Assembly (NCBI GenBank): GCA_964017045.1
Contig: OZ024804.1
Coordinates: forward strand, 28,977,445 to 29,041,444
Origin: Omphiscola glabra
Taxonomy: Eukaryota; Mollusca; Gastropoda; Lymnaeidae
Direction of reading: 5' to 3'
DNA: 64,000 nucleotides
How positions within the stretch are numbered: position 1 is the stretch's first letter; every line of letters starts with the position of its first letter. A program made the translations under genes and the position numbers. Shown one piece after another: positions 32,801 through 45,096 of this stretch. The notes beneath the pieces are model-generated. The model was given only the letters and a program-made list of their open reading frames with translations, had not been told where the DNA came from and made no database searches.

Positions 32801-35800
32801 AGGATGTATGGATTTGGGGTGGGAAACCATTTAAAGAAATAAATATGTAAATGAAATATTTAGAGAGCTGCAGATGGTTTAAATTTTATTATATATTAGT
32901 ATTTCATTAAGAGCTGTATATTGCTGAGTACTGTCCAAGGCAGTGGGGATAGATGTATTAACAACCTTAAGTACCCGGTACTTCTGGGACATAGTCATTC
33001 ATTCAACATAAATATAGCATTGGTTTCCCCAAGTACTTTTTTGTTCAAGAGCAGGGACAAAACTAGGAACAGTTTCCTTCAACTTCAATGGTGGTTTTTT
33101 GACAAAGGAATACAAAAGTAGATCTAATTCGATGATATAGTATTTGAATTAGAACATTAATATAATAATAATAAAACAATATTAACTGTCAAATGTTTTA
33201 GCCCCCAATATCCCAACTATTTGAAGTTTAATTATGGCAAATGTTAGAAGATATTCCATTTGCTTTCATTGTAAAGAATTTGAACCCCTAAGTTGTTATT
33301 TACTCATTTATTTTAAGCATTTTTTTAGCCTGTTATAATTAAATTGTAATGCCTGTTATAATTACATTGCAATGCCTGTATTAGTTTCAAACATTAAAAC
33401 TTACAAGATGACAATGATATTGACTATTAGTTTTTAATTGTTGTCATTGCAAGAAATGTGTTTATCTGTAACATTTTAATGGGGATGTTTTTACCCAAAG
33501 AGGACCCCTCCCCCTCAAGTGTATTATTTAGACCAAAAAACAATGCTAAGAAATATAACAAAGACTGATGCAAATTGTACAGCCTAGTTCTTAACCTTGT
33601 TGACCTAATACTTAATTTTAAAAAATCTTAATCTATCAAATGATTTCATATCATTTAACTATTTTAATTAAAAGATGTAGATAAATAAAATTTAAATCAC
33701 CATTTTATTTTTGCTTACTTCAATGAATTGTTACATGTCAATGTTATACAGTAAATTAATGGTTTCATATAAACTGCTTGTAACATATTTTCATATTATA
33801 ACTTCTCTGGCAGCACTAAGGGAAAATATGGAGAAGGAGACAAACAAGAGAAATTTCACTTCACTCTTTCACTTGTATTTGTACAGTGTGTCATCAATGC
33901 CATTTATGCTAAACTTGGTAAGCTTTATGAGTTTTAATCTCTCCCCTTCCTCTCTCTGTGTATATTTTAAAATTAATTTTAAAAGTATGTTTCCCCTTGA
34001 TTCTTTTCATTAAATGTAGTTGTATGTAATTATCATTCTGTTGATAATAATATTATAATAATTTTCCCTTTATTGTAAAGACAGTATGTTTAGCACAAAT
34101 GTGTAATAAATAAAATAATATTGTCTTACAATTTACAAAGCATTTAATTTATTATGTCCTTAGTGAAGATATCAAATGCTATAATTTGTCGAAAAAAATA
34201 AATAAAATTTGAACAATTAGAATTCATTTGAAATGGTAATTTTCATAAATCTTTATTATAACTTTTATTTCTATATTCAGATGCTGATTATTTGGGGTTT
34301 TGAATTCAAACAGGTGTTACAACCAAGATAAAAATAATGAATTAGTTTACAAAATTTAAGATATATTTCATTGGTAGAATTGATTTATTTCAGCCTTTTA
34401 GTGTTAAATGGATATTGAAAAATATGATTTTGTTTACTTTCATGGCAGCAATGCTTATTTTTTCTGGCAAAGAGAAGAAGGACACTACACCCAGTTCATT
34501 ATACGCTATTTGCTCATTAACGTATCTAGGGGCTATGTTGGCCAGTAATCATGCATTGCAGCATGTAACATATCCTACTCAGGTAAATTGGAAAAAAGTT
34601 ATTTAAGAATTAAACTGGTGTGTATGATTGAGTTAATTAATAATGATTAAGTGGTTTTCACAGCATGTACTTTAGAATTTACAAAAAGAGACATACAAAA
34701 ACTTATTAGAAGTTACCGTTCTTAAAATATTTAAACCATAAAACTGGCCTATGTGTGTACATCTGGTGCTTCATGGTAAATCCCCTGTGAAGATTATCCT
34801 GAAGTTTAATTTTAAACAAGTGATGTGGGATATATTAAATTATTGACCTTGGTAAAGTATCAAAGGAACATGTTGGAAATCCTGCTGGTGTGCAGCCTGA
34901 CAGGAAATTCAATAATGAAATTAGTTTTTAACTATAATATAATGGTTTTTGTATTTTTAGTGTAGCCTTAAATATATAGCATTAGGGGCAAGTCTGCATG
35001 AAAACAATAAGCTTTAGAACATTTAATGAGTGCAAATATTTTCTTAATTATAAAATCAAATGTTTGTGTACAATTGATAAAAAAAATTTTAGCTTGTTTT
35101 TTCTTTTTAAATAAGTAAAAATGTTTTGTGGTTTGTGTAAAAAAAAAAAAAGTAGATTAAAAATTATTGGATTTTAATTAGAATTTATTATCTTCTATCT
35201 TTTTTTTAATACACAGGACTTTTGTAAATGTAATGGGCTTAGTTGTAGTTTAAACTATCCTTCTAACTTTATTGTTATCGCATATTCATAATTTAATTTG
35301 TCTACCTCCCCTTTGGCTATGCATTTATTCTAGAGTTGATCATGTCACATAGAAGTGTCTGGTTGCATTTACATATGACTATTTTCTAAGGTTTACAAAA
35401 ATACTTCTTTCATGTGATTTTGTACTTTTGTTTAAAGTGTTTATAAAGTCTTATTTTTAGACTAGTCCATTTCTCTGTGGTCCCTCCTGTTCTTGATTTA
35501 CATGCGCCACATAACCCTTTCATCCCCTATCATCTGATTTATACAATAGTCCATATATTAATAACATGTAACAGCTTGGTTTCTTTGATACTGCAGCTCC
35601 TGTCCCACATGTCAAAGAAATTAAATCTCCATTGTTTGACTGATACTGCAGGTCCTGTCCCACTTCTCGCACACATTAGATTTCCATTGACTGAAACTTC
35701 AGCTCATTTCCCACACGTCAAAGACATTACTTCGCCATTGTTTGACTGATACTGCAGGTCCAAGACATTAAATCTCCAATGTTTGACGGATACTGCAGGT

Positions 35801-38800
35801 CCTGTCTCACATGTCCAAGACAGTAAATCTCCATTGTTTGTCTGATACTGCAGGTCCTTTCTCACTTCTGGCAGACATTAAATGTCCAATGTTTGGCTGA
35901 TACTGCAGCTCCTGTCCCACTTCTAGCAGACATTAAATTTCTATTGTTTGACTGTTACTGCGGCTCCTGTCCCAGACATTAAATCCCCATTGTTAGGCTG
36001 ATACTGATGCTCTTGCCCCACAGCTCACAGACTTTAAAACCATGGAATTAATTTTCTGTCAGTATATTCACCAGTGATTTATTTAATATTAAAGATTAAA
36101 AGATAAAAGCATTGCAATAAAAATAAAAGTGAAGGCTTTTGTTTGTTTGACCTGGTCAAGAATTTCTCCCTTACCCCCTTTTTAACACATGAAGACATAC
36201 ATTGATTAATGAAAGGCCAAGAGTGATAAATTAAAGAAATGCAAATATGCCTGTCAGCTTGTCAAAAACTATATTCAACTGTCAAAAGTATAATAGTGTC
36301 ATTTCACTGGTATGTAGGGAAAGGTTCATGGGAGGGCAATAGTTTTTAAAATCATAATAATATAAGAATAGTGTTATTTAAAAAAAATTGTTTTGGTCTT
36401 TTAAATTTATTTATGAAATATCGGATTATTCAAAATGATTAGTGAGTCTACACCTGTTATACTCTCCTTAATCCATTAATAATTTAGTTCTTCTAATAAA
36501 ATCTATTAACAATAGTTTGATTTGATTCTGCTAATGTGTGAAACAGCCTAATTCTTAGTGTGTCTAAGAATTTTAATATTAGTTTTTGTGGGTCACAAAA
36601 TAAGCTGAAAAGTTTTTATCTCAATGTCTACATGCAGCCTTTTAACCTAATCAAGAGTAGTGAGTAAGTCAATTAGTTTTAAAAAATCACATAACAATTT
36701 CTTGCTTCTTAAAAATCAGATTGTATTCCATTGTAGTTGCTAATGAAAATGAATTTTAAAAAATCATAATATAAGAAACCTTTTCCTTTTTCCTACCTAA
36801 TTTATTTACTCTTGGTCAAAATGTTGGTCCCATCTCTCAGGTTCTTGGCAAGTCTATAAAGCCCATTCCAGTTATGATTCTTGGAGTAATCTTTGCAAGA
36901 AAAAGATATCCTATAGCCAAATACCTATGTGTGCTGCTCATTGTCTCAGGAGTGGCCATGTTTATGTACAAGGATAAACATGCTGCTAAAAAGGAAGAAG
37001 ATCATCCACTCATTGGTACTGGCGAGTTCTTACTTGTAAGTTCATTTGTAGACCTCAACCTCAAAATGACCAAATTTGAAAGACAACAGCCACCTTTTTT
37101 CATTGTTATAAAATTTAGTTGTTAGCTCAAAAAATAACTGCAGGTGCATTTGCCAAAACAAAATTAGAATATTAGGGGGGAAAAGGTAAACTTTCATTTG
37201 CGACAATTTTAATTATGTTCAATGAACTATTTTGCATCTCATTTTAACAAAACTTCAAGAAAATGATAGGAACAACTGAAAGCATATCTATTTTATTATT
37301 TTTTGTTTTTCTCCAGCTTTTATCTCTTACACTTGATGGCTTGACAGGAGCCTCACAAGATCGTATGAAGTCTTTCCATCAGACAAGTGCCAATAATATG
37401 ATGTTATTCATCAATGTATTTTCTGTTATATGGTTAGCTATTGGTAAGAATATTATTGTTTTATTTATCCTAGATTCATTTTCCATCTTCAGTGTGGATT
37501 TTTTGCCACACCCTGACAACTGATTTTATGATGATTGCAAACTTAGAAGCTTTTCTGTTTCTGTGGATGGCCACACACACAACCACCCCCATCAATCTTA
37601 ATGGAAACGACAAAGTCCAACTCGCTCACATTAGAAGAAATTATTCATTTAATATAGAAAATATAATTTGATACATTTTGATTTTGTTATGTGAGCTCCC
37701 ACAAGAATCTGTTACTACGACCAAAACTTTGTTTGAAGCAACTTGTCTTAGGCTAACTTTTTTGAAGAAGTAACATTACATGTATATAATTTATAAATGA
37801 TCTTGGTGTGTAATATTTCATGTCTCTTGCTTCTTTCTATTCAAACAGGTTTAGTATTGACAGGAGAAGTGTTTGAATTTGTGGGCTTTGCCAGTCGTTA
37901 CCCAATAGTTTTGTTTAACATGGTTAGCTTCAGCTTAGCCTCTGCATTGGGACAGGTAAGTGTTAAACATAAGTTAAAACCTAGATTTCTGTAACAAACA
38001 TTTATGATTGTTTTGTAATTTAATAACTTTTCCATGAGTTTAACACTGGTTATTGTTATTTTTGTTAGAATAGCTTAGTAAATTACAATTGGGTAGCTGA
38101 GGAACAGTAAGATAAAAGTAGTTTTAACTTCTTTTTTTTTTTATATAATGAAGTCATTGGTTTAGAATTTTTAAGAAAATGGACATAAATAGTTGTATGT
38201 TGTTTATATCAAATATTTGTAGAAAAATAGAGAAATTACTTATTTATAAGACCAGTATGTTAAATTTGTGCCTTAAATTATTTTTACAAAAAAACAATAA
38301 GCATTAAATTAGAACTGATTTTACTTTCAAATCATACTTACTACGTGATAAAATGTTAGCTTCATTTTATTTTGAAAATGGTTATTTCATAGATCAGCGG
38401 TTCTCAACCTGTGGGTCGCGACCCCTTTGTGGGTCAAACTATCCTTTCACAGGGGTCGCCTAAGACAATCGGAAAACACATATAATCTAGTTATGAAGTA
38501 GCGACAAAAATAATTTAGTGGTTGGGGTTCGCCACAACATGAAGAACCACTGTCATAGATGATCATTTATTTAAAAAAGAATTATTTTATATATATGTGT
38601 AGCATTTCTTGTTATTGCAAGTACAAAAGGGCAGTGAAACATACTGAACTAGAGCATCAAGTTTTAATAATTCAAATGCCATTAAAACATCCAGACCACC
38701 TGCCTAAGGGCAAAATGGGAAGAAGGTGTCAACATAACCTTGATAGAAAGTCTTAACTTACAGCTTTGTTTTTTCCACAATGTTCCTTAAAATTCACCAT

Positions 38801-39324
38801 ACAAAATTCACCATACAAAATTCATTATTTTACAAATTAATTATGGGATAGAAACAGAATCTTTGCACATCTCAGAAAATTTATGAAATAAGGAGGCCAC
38901 GAGGAACATTACAAGTTAATAATCAAAGACAGAAACATAAGAAATTTCCAGGACTTAAAATCTTTTCTCAAGACTTTTAGTTGTTTTTCTGTTAAGTTTT
39001 AATAAGACTCTTCAGCTCATAAAAAATATATAAAATCACATAAAGTTAAATAGCGCCTTTTTATGGATAACAAAAATTATGTGAATATTTAAAGCAATTT
39101 TTCTAATTATTTTGTTTCAGATGTTCATTTTTATAACAGTGACAAGTTTTGGTCCATTGACATGCTCGATTGTTACCACAACAAGGAAATTTTTTACCAT
39201 TCTTGCCTCTGTCATCATTTTTCAAAATCCCATGTCACTTCAGCAGTGGGCTGGAACATCTCTTGTTTTTGTTGGTCTTGGACTTGATTCAGTTTATGGG
39301 AAAGAAAGGAAAAAGACCAAATGA
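29642..39324 (+). CDS. SLC35B1: SLC35B1, endoplasmic reticulum nucleotide (ATP/ADP, UDP-sugar-type) transporter, complete
   Basis: A multi-span transporter of the drug/metabolite-nucleotide sugar superfamily (HUT1/UGTREL1/AXER group), which moves nucleotides across the ER membrane (family knowledge). Coding exons are 29642-29832, 33814-33917, 34449-34582, 36841-37035, 37317-37443, 37849-37955 and 39121-39324. All are GT-AG, and the phases close to a single 353-codon frame ending in TGA. Diagnostic blocks are [32 protein letters not shown] plus [12 protein letters not shown] across a junction, [14 protein letters not shown] and [20 protein letters not shown]. It ends KKTK, a KKxx ER-retrieval signal. 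The first ATG gives an extra 33 polar residues; an internal Met34 would give 320 residues, close to the usual length of about 322. Confidence 0.96.
29833..33813. other. SLC35B1 intron 1
   Basis: About 4 kb, AT-rich. Apart from the LINE fragment at 32200-32790, nothing coding was seen. Confidence 0.5.
32200..32790 (+). pseudogene. Decayed LINE reverse transcriptase fragment
   Basis: Begins [14 protein letters not shown], a damaged form of the (Y/F)ADDxA catalytic motif with one Asp lost. Then come [28 protein letters not shown] and [14 protein letters not shown], the RT thumb and C-terminal blocks. After a stop near 32521 out-of-frame matches to the C-terminal [15 protein letters not shown] region go on to about 32790. 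It is in the sense direction in SLC35B1 intron 1. Confidence 0.8.
33814..33917 (+). CDS. SLC35B1: SLC35B1 exon 2
   Basis: 104 nt. Encodes (I)[20 protein letters not shown] and then [14 protein letters not shown]. The GKYGEG loop after QEK is characteristic. The acceptor is TGGCAG and the donor GTAAGC, leaving in phase 1. Confidence 0.93.
34449..34582 (+). CDS. SLC35B1: SLC35B1 exon 3
   Basis: 134 nt. Encodes a short Lys-rich loop ([11 protein letters not shown]) and then [20 protein letters not shown] and QHVTYPTQ. The acceptor chosen (CATGGCAG) restores the frame left by exon 2 in phase 1. The upstream alternative acceptor at 34392-34393 does not fit the family. Confidence 0.92.
35583..36040. 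repeat. About 55-bp tandem repeat, about eight degenerate copies
   Basis: Each copy has TACTGCAGGTCCTGTCCCAC, then CAGACATTAAATCTCCATTG and TTTGACTGA. Copies differ by substitutions and small deletions. It lies in SLC35B1 intron 3. Confidence 0.88.
36841..37035 (+). CDS. SLC35B1: SLC35B1 exon 4
   Basis: 195 nt, phase 0 in and out. Encodes [20 protein letters not shown], then [20 protein letters not shown] and a charged loop ([20 protein letters not shown]). The GKSxKPIPVM motif is shared by this transporter group. The acceptor is CTCTCAG and the donor GTAAGT. Confidence 0.94.
37317..37443 (+). CDS. SLC35B1: SLC35B1 exon 5
   Basis: 127 nt, leaving in phase 1. Encodes [20 protein letters not shown] and a hydrophobic span ending [12 protein letters not shown]. 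The TLDGLTGxSQD motif is a family signature. The donor is GTAAGA. Confidence 0.94.
37849..37955 (+). CDS. SLC35B1: SLC35B1 exon 6
   Basis: 107 nt. Encodes [20 protein letters not shown] and [16 protein letters not shown]. This matches the TGE...F..RYP...SALGQ stretch of the family. The acceptor is AAACAG and the donor GTAAGT. Confidence 0.94.
38395..38552. mobile_element. SPIN-type hAT miniature element, 158 bp
   Basis: Perfect 8-bp duplications TCATAGAT at 38387-38394 and 38553-38560. The ends are CAGCGGTTCTCAACC and the reverse complement CAGTGGTTCTTC. The inside reads GTGGGTCGCGACCCCTTTG, TTTCACAGGGGTCGCCTAAG, ATCGGAAAACACATAT, then AGTTATGAAGTAGCGAC and CCACAACATGA. These blocks, in this order, are those I remember from the SPIN (Space Invaders) family of tetrapods. 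It lacks a transposase. It is in SLC35B1 intron 6. Confidence 0.9.
39121..39324 (+). CDS. SLC35B1: SLC35B1 exon 7, C terminus
   Basis: 204 nt to the stop. Encodes [20 protein letters not shown], then [20 protein letters not shown] and the final span, ending GKERKKTK. Lysines at -3 and -4 make a KKxx ER-retrieval signal. The acceptor is TGTTTCAG. Confidence 0.95.
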   Translation: MFIFITVTSFGPLTCSIVTTTRKFFTILASVIIFQNPMSLQQWAGTSLVFVGLGLDSVYGKERKKTK

Positions 39325-39857
39325 ATGAAAGAATAACTTAGAACAACCTAATTAAATTTGAAGTGGTTGATCACATTGCTGAGAATGAATGAAAACAGTT
39401 GTGATAATTTCTTTGGAATTTCCTATTATTCAGAAGTATATTGAGATAAAGATATTATTAGCACACTACTGTATTCAGTTATTTAACACTCAAAGGTGAA
39501 CATGTATTTTTATAATAATTGTCTCAAAATGTTTTATTGAAATGATTTAAGCTAATTTTTATATAAAATTTAATGTAAAGAACTAGTTAAGACTTACTTA
39601 ATCAAAGTATTGAAAGGGTATTCATCTGTGTAGTTATATTTATTCCATGAAATTTGTTATTCAATCAGTCAAACACGTTATGCTTTATCACCTATTTTTA
39701 ATATTTAAACATTCCTTAAATATTGCAACTGTACCAATTTATGTATGTTTTGTTTAGAAATGTTGATTTTGTTAATTTTAAAAAATTTGGCTTATTTTAA
39801 TTTTTAGTAACTGTGAACAAAGATCTGTTGAAATTTTCAATGCTTCCTTTATCTGTG

Positions 39858-39863
39858 AATAAA
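39858..39863 (+). terminator. SLC35B1 poly(A) signal
   Basis: AATAAA lies about 535 nt after the SLC35B1 stop codon, in an AT-rich 3' UTR with no other gene. The real cleavage site cannot be seen from sequence alone. Confidence 0.55.
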
Positions 39864-41540
39864 TATAAAAGGTTTAAACTTTATCTATTGCCATGTTTTC
39901 AGAGTAACATTTTTGAATTATGGTTTTTGTAATTAATAATTTAATACTGTTAGGCAGGAGTTGGGTCTATAAAATTATCAATATCTGTGCTCATGAAAAA
40001 TTATTTTAAAATCTGTTGTTGGGTTGAAATTTTAAAACGTTTTTTTTTTTTTTAAACTCTGCAGAAACTTAAATGATAATACAAATTTTGATGACATTTT
40101 AAAAGTGGAATCCCATGTATTAACCAACACTAACCTGAATTACATTATCAAATCACAATCCTGTGTTACCAAGTTCATTAGTCCCCTGTGTAAGAGATGA
40201 AGGGACAAATGTACATTCAGTTCTCATAGACATTGAATAATTTGGAAACTTTCAATATGATAGACATTTTAAAATAATTTTAACTGTTAATTTTGAGCGT
40301 ACATTTTATATCTTAGTCACCTAACTCAAATCTCCATTCTGACATGCTAAAAAAAAATGTTATACTTGGAGAAGCCAGTGTTGCGTCCCTTTGAATATGA
40401 GTTATCAAGCATTGATTGTAAAATAATTGTTCACCACACCAAGAAGCCATGTTTATTTTTAACTTCCTTTCTTTTCACTTCCTAAACTTAAACTAACGCC
40501 CACCATCCCCACAAACACACACTTAAATCAAATAAAATTATTTTCTTCTTTTCAAATACCTAGCACTTATGTAAAACTAAAGGACACTGAGAAGAAAATA
40601 CTTGAATTTACTTGATTCAATCATCCCTTTCAAAAGAATGTATAGTAGTAGGTGCCTTTTAATGTGATCACTGGCTATTGAATCGCTGTTTTATAGAACA
40701 AAATCATAAAATTCTCTACATGTTATTAGAATCATATTTTCAGATAATCACTTATAATTACCAGAGCAACATTCATGCACACACTATAGATGCAATGGTG
40801 TAGATAGAAGGGGGCTGTATTCTGAAAAAAGCCTTAGCATCTTAAATAAAGGGCATGGTTTAAGCTGGTAGCTAATCTGTTTTTTTAGCCCAGACCACAA
40901 CCAATTTATTGTAATCCTTTTATCAATGATCAATGTACAATATGCCTAACAAAATGTATCCAAAGAGAATACATTGGAGTCATCCAAAAGTGACATCAAA
41001 CTATTTTGGTAGTATTTTTACACCTCTATACACCCCCCCCCCCCCCCACCAAAAAAAAAAAATTCCGTAAAAAATAAATAAATACAATAATTGTTAATTA
41101 TTGTTACAAATAGTTAAAGAAATTAGACAACTTTGTCACATTTTGTTAACAAGCAAGTGTCAATATTAAATCATTACATAATAAGTAATAAGTGATCTTG
41201 TTAGATTAAAGTTTCTTAAGTATAATAAGTTAAAATGACAAAATATATCAAATTATCAATAGTGAATGTGGGGGGCCTTAGTGGGCAACTTCCCTGGGTG
41301 GCATTTTGGGGAGAGGGTGGGGGCAAATTTGGTGAATTGTTTGTTAAACTTTATATATATACATATATTTTCAAAAATACTTTTTGAATACCTAGAAAAT
41401 GTTTCTTTGAAATAAAATGAGTTAAATTACAATCATAAGTCATTTATATTATATATTTTGTTATATGCTTTTTATATAGCTTGAAATTTTGTCTTGTGCA
41501 TTTTGGATCAAATCATGTAACTCAATTTTTTTACCCATTC
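39864..41540. other. Intergenic region after SLC35B1
   Basis: AT-rich and without gene signal. It has a C-run followed by an A-run at 41032-41060 and simple sequence only. Confidence 0.4.
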
Positions 41541-42010
41541 CCTTCCTTGAAATTTTGCAAGGTTTCTCAGACCCAGTGACCTTTATGATCTTTAGGTCAG
41601 CAGTGACCTCTACTGACCCTTGACTGACCTCTGCAAGTCCAATCTGACATCTCAATTTTTACCGACTACCTGATCTTCAATTGAGCTGAAAATTTGCACA
41701 CTTATCCACCACCAATGACAATAGGAACCATCATGATCAGTAGGTCAACAGTGACCGCCATTGACCCTTGAGTGACCTCCTTGAGTCATTTAGTCAGCAG
41801 TTGACCCTTTGCATCTCAATTTTGACCCACTTCCTGATCTCCACTGAGCTGAAACATCTTGCAACTACCCACCCCGGAAGACATTACAATCATTCATGAT
41901 CAGCAGTGAACTCCACGGACCACTGAGACATCTCCAGGTCAAATCTTGCGTCTCAATTTTGACCCACTTCCTGATCTCCATTTGAGCTAAACTTTGTGCA
42001 CTTACCCACG
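41540..42010. repeat. About 120-130-bp degenerate tandem repeat, about three and a half copies
   Basis: Each copy has GACC(C/G)ACT(T/A)CCTGATCT, TGAGCTGAAA, CTTACCCACC-like and CAGTGACC(T/G)CC blocks. On the other strand it reads CAGCTCAAT...AGGAAGTGGGTC, which is also present at about 59480-59510, so it comes from a dispersed retroelement 3' region. Confidence 0.7.
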
Positions 42011-42012
42011 CC

Positions 42013-42085
42013 TGTTGCAATTAACAAGACCATAAGTGATGATAAATAATAAGTGATGATAAATAATAAGTGATGATAAATAAGA
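42013..42085. repeat. 17-bp tandem repeat, about three to four copies
   Basis: The unit is AAGTGATGATAAATAAT. Confidence 0.9.
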
Positions 42086-42251
42086 CATTAAGACTAAAAT
42101 TACTTTTAATTTTTAAAAAGTACAAAATATAACAATAAACTTTATAAAAACACGCTTTTATTAAAATGCACTAAAAAGTACCAAATAATTTTTTGAGACC
42201 GCCCTGGATTTCTGTACAATTAATCATGTCTACAAAAATAAAAGCTTGGGC

Positions 42252-42666
42252 GTCAAACATGGAAGGAGATGCCACCCGAAATAAAACTTCAGACACAAAC
42301 CAAGGGTAGTATAACAAAAGCTGAGTCAAACATGGAAGGAGATGCTACACGAAATAAAACTTCAAACCAAGGGTAGTATAACAAAAGCTGAGTCAAACAT
42401 GGAAGGAGATGCTACACGAAATAAGTCTTCAGACACAAACCAAGGGTAGTATAACAAAAGCTGAGTCAAACATGGAAGGAGATGCTACACGAAATAAAAC
42501 TTCAAACCAAGGGTAGTATAACAAAAGCTGAGTCAAACATGGAAGGAGATGCTACACGAAATAAAACTTCAAACCAAGGGTAGTATAACAAAAGCTGAGT
42601 CAACCATGGAAGGAGATGCTACACGAAATAAAACTTCAAACCAAGGGTAGTATAACAAAAGCTGAG
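42252..42666. repeat. 67/73-bp alternating tandem repeat, six copies
   Basis: Copies start (GTCAAACATGGAAGGAGATG) at 42252, 42325, 42392, 42465, 42532 and 42599, so the periods are 73, 67, 73, 67, 67. The longer form keeps an extra AGACAC after ACTTC. Copies are nearly identical otherwise. Confidence 0.95.
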
Positions 42667-43544
42667 ACTGAGATTGTTTTCCCAGGTTTTGTGGTTTTCT
42701 ATAAATGTTGAGTGTAACATCTGAGAACATGGGCATTCTAAATTTTAACTTCTAAAACATACTGATTATTTTTGGAACGCTGTTCTGCGTGAAATTTAAA
42801 AGGTGATCAGCAACAGTCTCTTTAACTCTTTCATGCTGAGAATTTTCTTTCATATTTATCGCCTACACTTTTATTTTTGTAGACATGATTAATTGTAAGA
42901 AGTTCCTGGTGTGTCTCAAAATATTATTATGTACTGTATAGTTAATAGTTGTGCATTTTCACAAAAGCTTGTTTAAAAAAAAAAGTATATATTTAAATAT
43001 TTTTATTATCTTTTGCTTACTAATATTGGGATTCAACTTAAAATGTACTTACTTATGCCTTTTACCCCGTCTGGGGCATAGGCCGTTCACAAGAATTTTC
43101 CATTCATCTCGGTCCTGTGCTTTCATTTCCAGTTGCTTCCGGGTGTATCCCATATTTTATGCGTCTGCCTCTTAGCTCGCGTCTCCGTTTATTCTTAGAC
43201 CTTCCTCTCTCGGACAATTCTGTTACAGGCCTTTCCTGGTACAGACAGCAGTGTGACTCATGTATAGTTTGCACAGTTGCTGAGATCCCCTTTCTTTGAT
43301 ATCTTGATGAGGTATCCCTTTTTCCAATCTTATTGGAACTCTCTGTTCTTACCATATCTTTTCAAAAAGAGGGTGCAGCATGTTGACTAGTGTATCTATA
43401 TCTGCTCCGGTCCCGATGTTTTCACTATCTTGAGCTGCTTGAATGATAGCTAGAGCTAGTTCTTCCTTTTTTTTTTTTTTTTGGGGGGGGGACACTTTCT
43501 ACTATTTGTAAGTCTTCATTTGCTGGTTGTATATCTGGTGTGTC

Positions 43545-43729
43545 CAGGGCAGGATTAACCAATAGTCAAACAAGGTACGTGCCTTGGGCACCAAGCGTTT
43601 GGGGGCACCACAAGTCCCAAGAAATATATTTTTTTTGGAACAAATTTGAACAAGATCAGGGGCCCGGGCAGAAGGGGGCACCCATGTGGGTTTGTGCCTT
43701 GGGCACTAAAATGGCTTATTCCGGCCCTG
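43545..43729. mobile_element. hAT-type miniature element, 185 bp, nested in the LINE
   Basis: Perfect 8-bp duplications GGTGTGTC at 43537-43544 and 43730-43737. The ends are CAGGGCAGGATTAACC and the reverse complement CAGGGCCGGAATAAGCC. The inside has CCTTGGGCACC and GGGGCACC repeats. No coding capacity. Confidence 0.88.
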
Positions 43730-44249
43730 GGTGTGTCTGTGGGTGTAAGGTTTGTTTAGTCATTCCTTAAAGTAGTCCATCCATATTTTGTTGGTTCTTT
43801 TAGCTCAGTTATTAATCTACCTTCCTCATCATTAACTGGTCCCTCTTGTATCTTCCTAAGAGCTTTATTGTTATGTCATAGAGCTCTTTCATGTTTCCCT
43901 TTCTGGCTGCTTCTTCTGCTGTTGAGGCTAGACCATCTATGTAAACACTTTTACTTTTATATTTGTATGCTGTCTTTTTACTATTGGATTTTCTTCTTTG
44001 TATTTCTCCTGTGGTTCGTTTTCTCCACCCTGGTGCGGCTGCTGTTAACTATAATACACTCTTCATTTCTTTCCTCTCTTTTTAATTTTGTGAGGTGTGT
44101 TAAGTGAGAGCCATGCAGTCTTTGTGTTTTTCCTTCACCGGTTCTAAAACCTCGTTGCAAGTGGATGTGACAGACATCTTTATATTTTGCCATTTATGTT
44201 CTATCTGGTCATCATCTCTTTGGTCTTGCAGTGCCTGGAACATATTTCT

Positions 44250-44600
44250 CAACGTAGCATTGAATATGGTCTAAACTGGGCAAATCTCATGTTGATAGTC
44301 TGGAGTTCAATCCCCACCAAAGCCCAGTCAAGCAAAAACATCCCCAGCACCCCGGGTGGATAGGACTCGTTAACCTTGGACGGCAACTCATCTAAGAGAT
44401 GGAGTCCCGTAGGCGGATAAAATTGTTAAAATGAAACATTCCGAAAACTCCTGCGACGCCACTGGTGCCAAGCTGTAACATCCACATGATGTTCCCTTGG
44501 GCCTATCCAGGGGCGTGGAGAGAGGCGATTAACCAGCTTATAATCCTAGAAGAAGAATCCCAGGCCTTGTGGAATTCGTCCTGCGAAGTCCACACCATCG
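44250..44600 (+). mobile_element. Possible tRNA-related SINE
   Basis: GTCTGGAGTTCAATCCCCACC resembles a polymerase III B box, with an A-box-like TCTAAACTGGGC about 45 bp earlier. The stretch interrupts the LINE's coding similarity. Ends and duplications were not identified, so this is tentative. Confidence 0.3.
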
Positions 44601-44847
44601 TCACATCTTTTACCAGAAGTGCTATGTTGAATTTGGTTCGTCTAGCAGCTGGCTCTTCCCAGTTTTTCTTCAGTTTTAGCTCGTGTCTTGCCTAAATTAG
44701 ATGATCAGTTGCGACATCTGCTCCTCTGTTTAATCGTACATCTTGTAGAGACCTATTAATTTTTTACAGACATTATCGATTTTTTATTGTGTTTTGCCGT
44801 CAAGGGACACCTTCGTTACCTTATGGATATTCTTCTGTTGGAATTCG

Positions 44848-45096
44848 CTACCCCCAATAACACGCTAATTTGTTGCTCAGAAGTCTTTCACCGTTCTTAT
44901 CCCTCTCTTCTATACCATAGCGCCCCATAATTTCTCCAAATCCACTGTTTTCTTTTACAATCTTAGCATTTAGATCTCCCATTAATATATTTAGATCGCT
45001 ACCTGGAAATGCTTCCAGTATTGTTGGTAGTGTATTGTAGAAAGTTTCTATTTCGTACTGTATTTCTTTTTCTTGCTGTAATAATTCTTGGTCCAT
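44848..45096 (-). pseudogene. LINE endonuclease domain fragment
   Basis: An 82-codon open frame with ETFYNTLPTI, LNILMGDLNAKI (the GDxNA motif of apurinic-like endonucleases) and GRYGIEERDKNGERLL. It is part of the decayed LINE. Confidence 0.85.

Noticed and set aside
34392..34448. Upstream acceptor (TTTCAG at 34388-34393) for SLC35B1 exon 3
   Set aside because: The frame and family alignment fit the acceptor at 34447-34448 (GGCAG). The upstream one gives a stretch without similarity.
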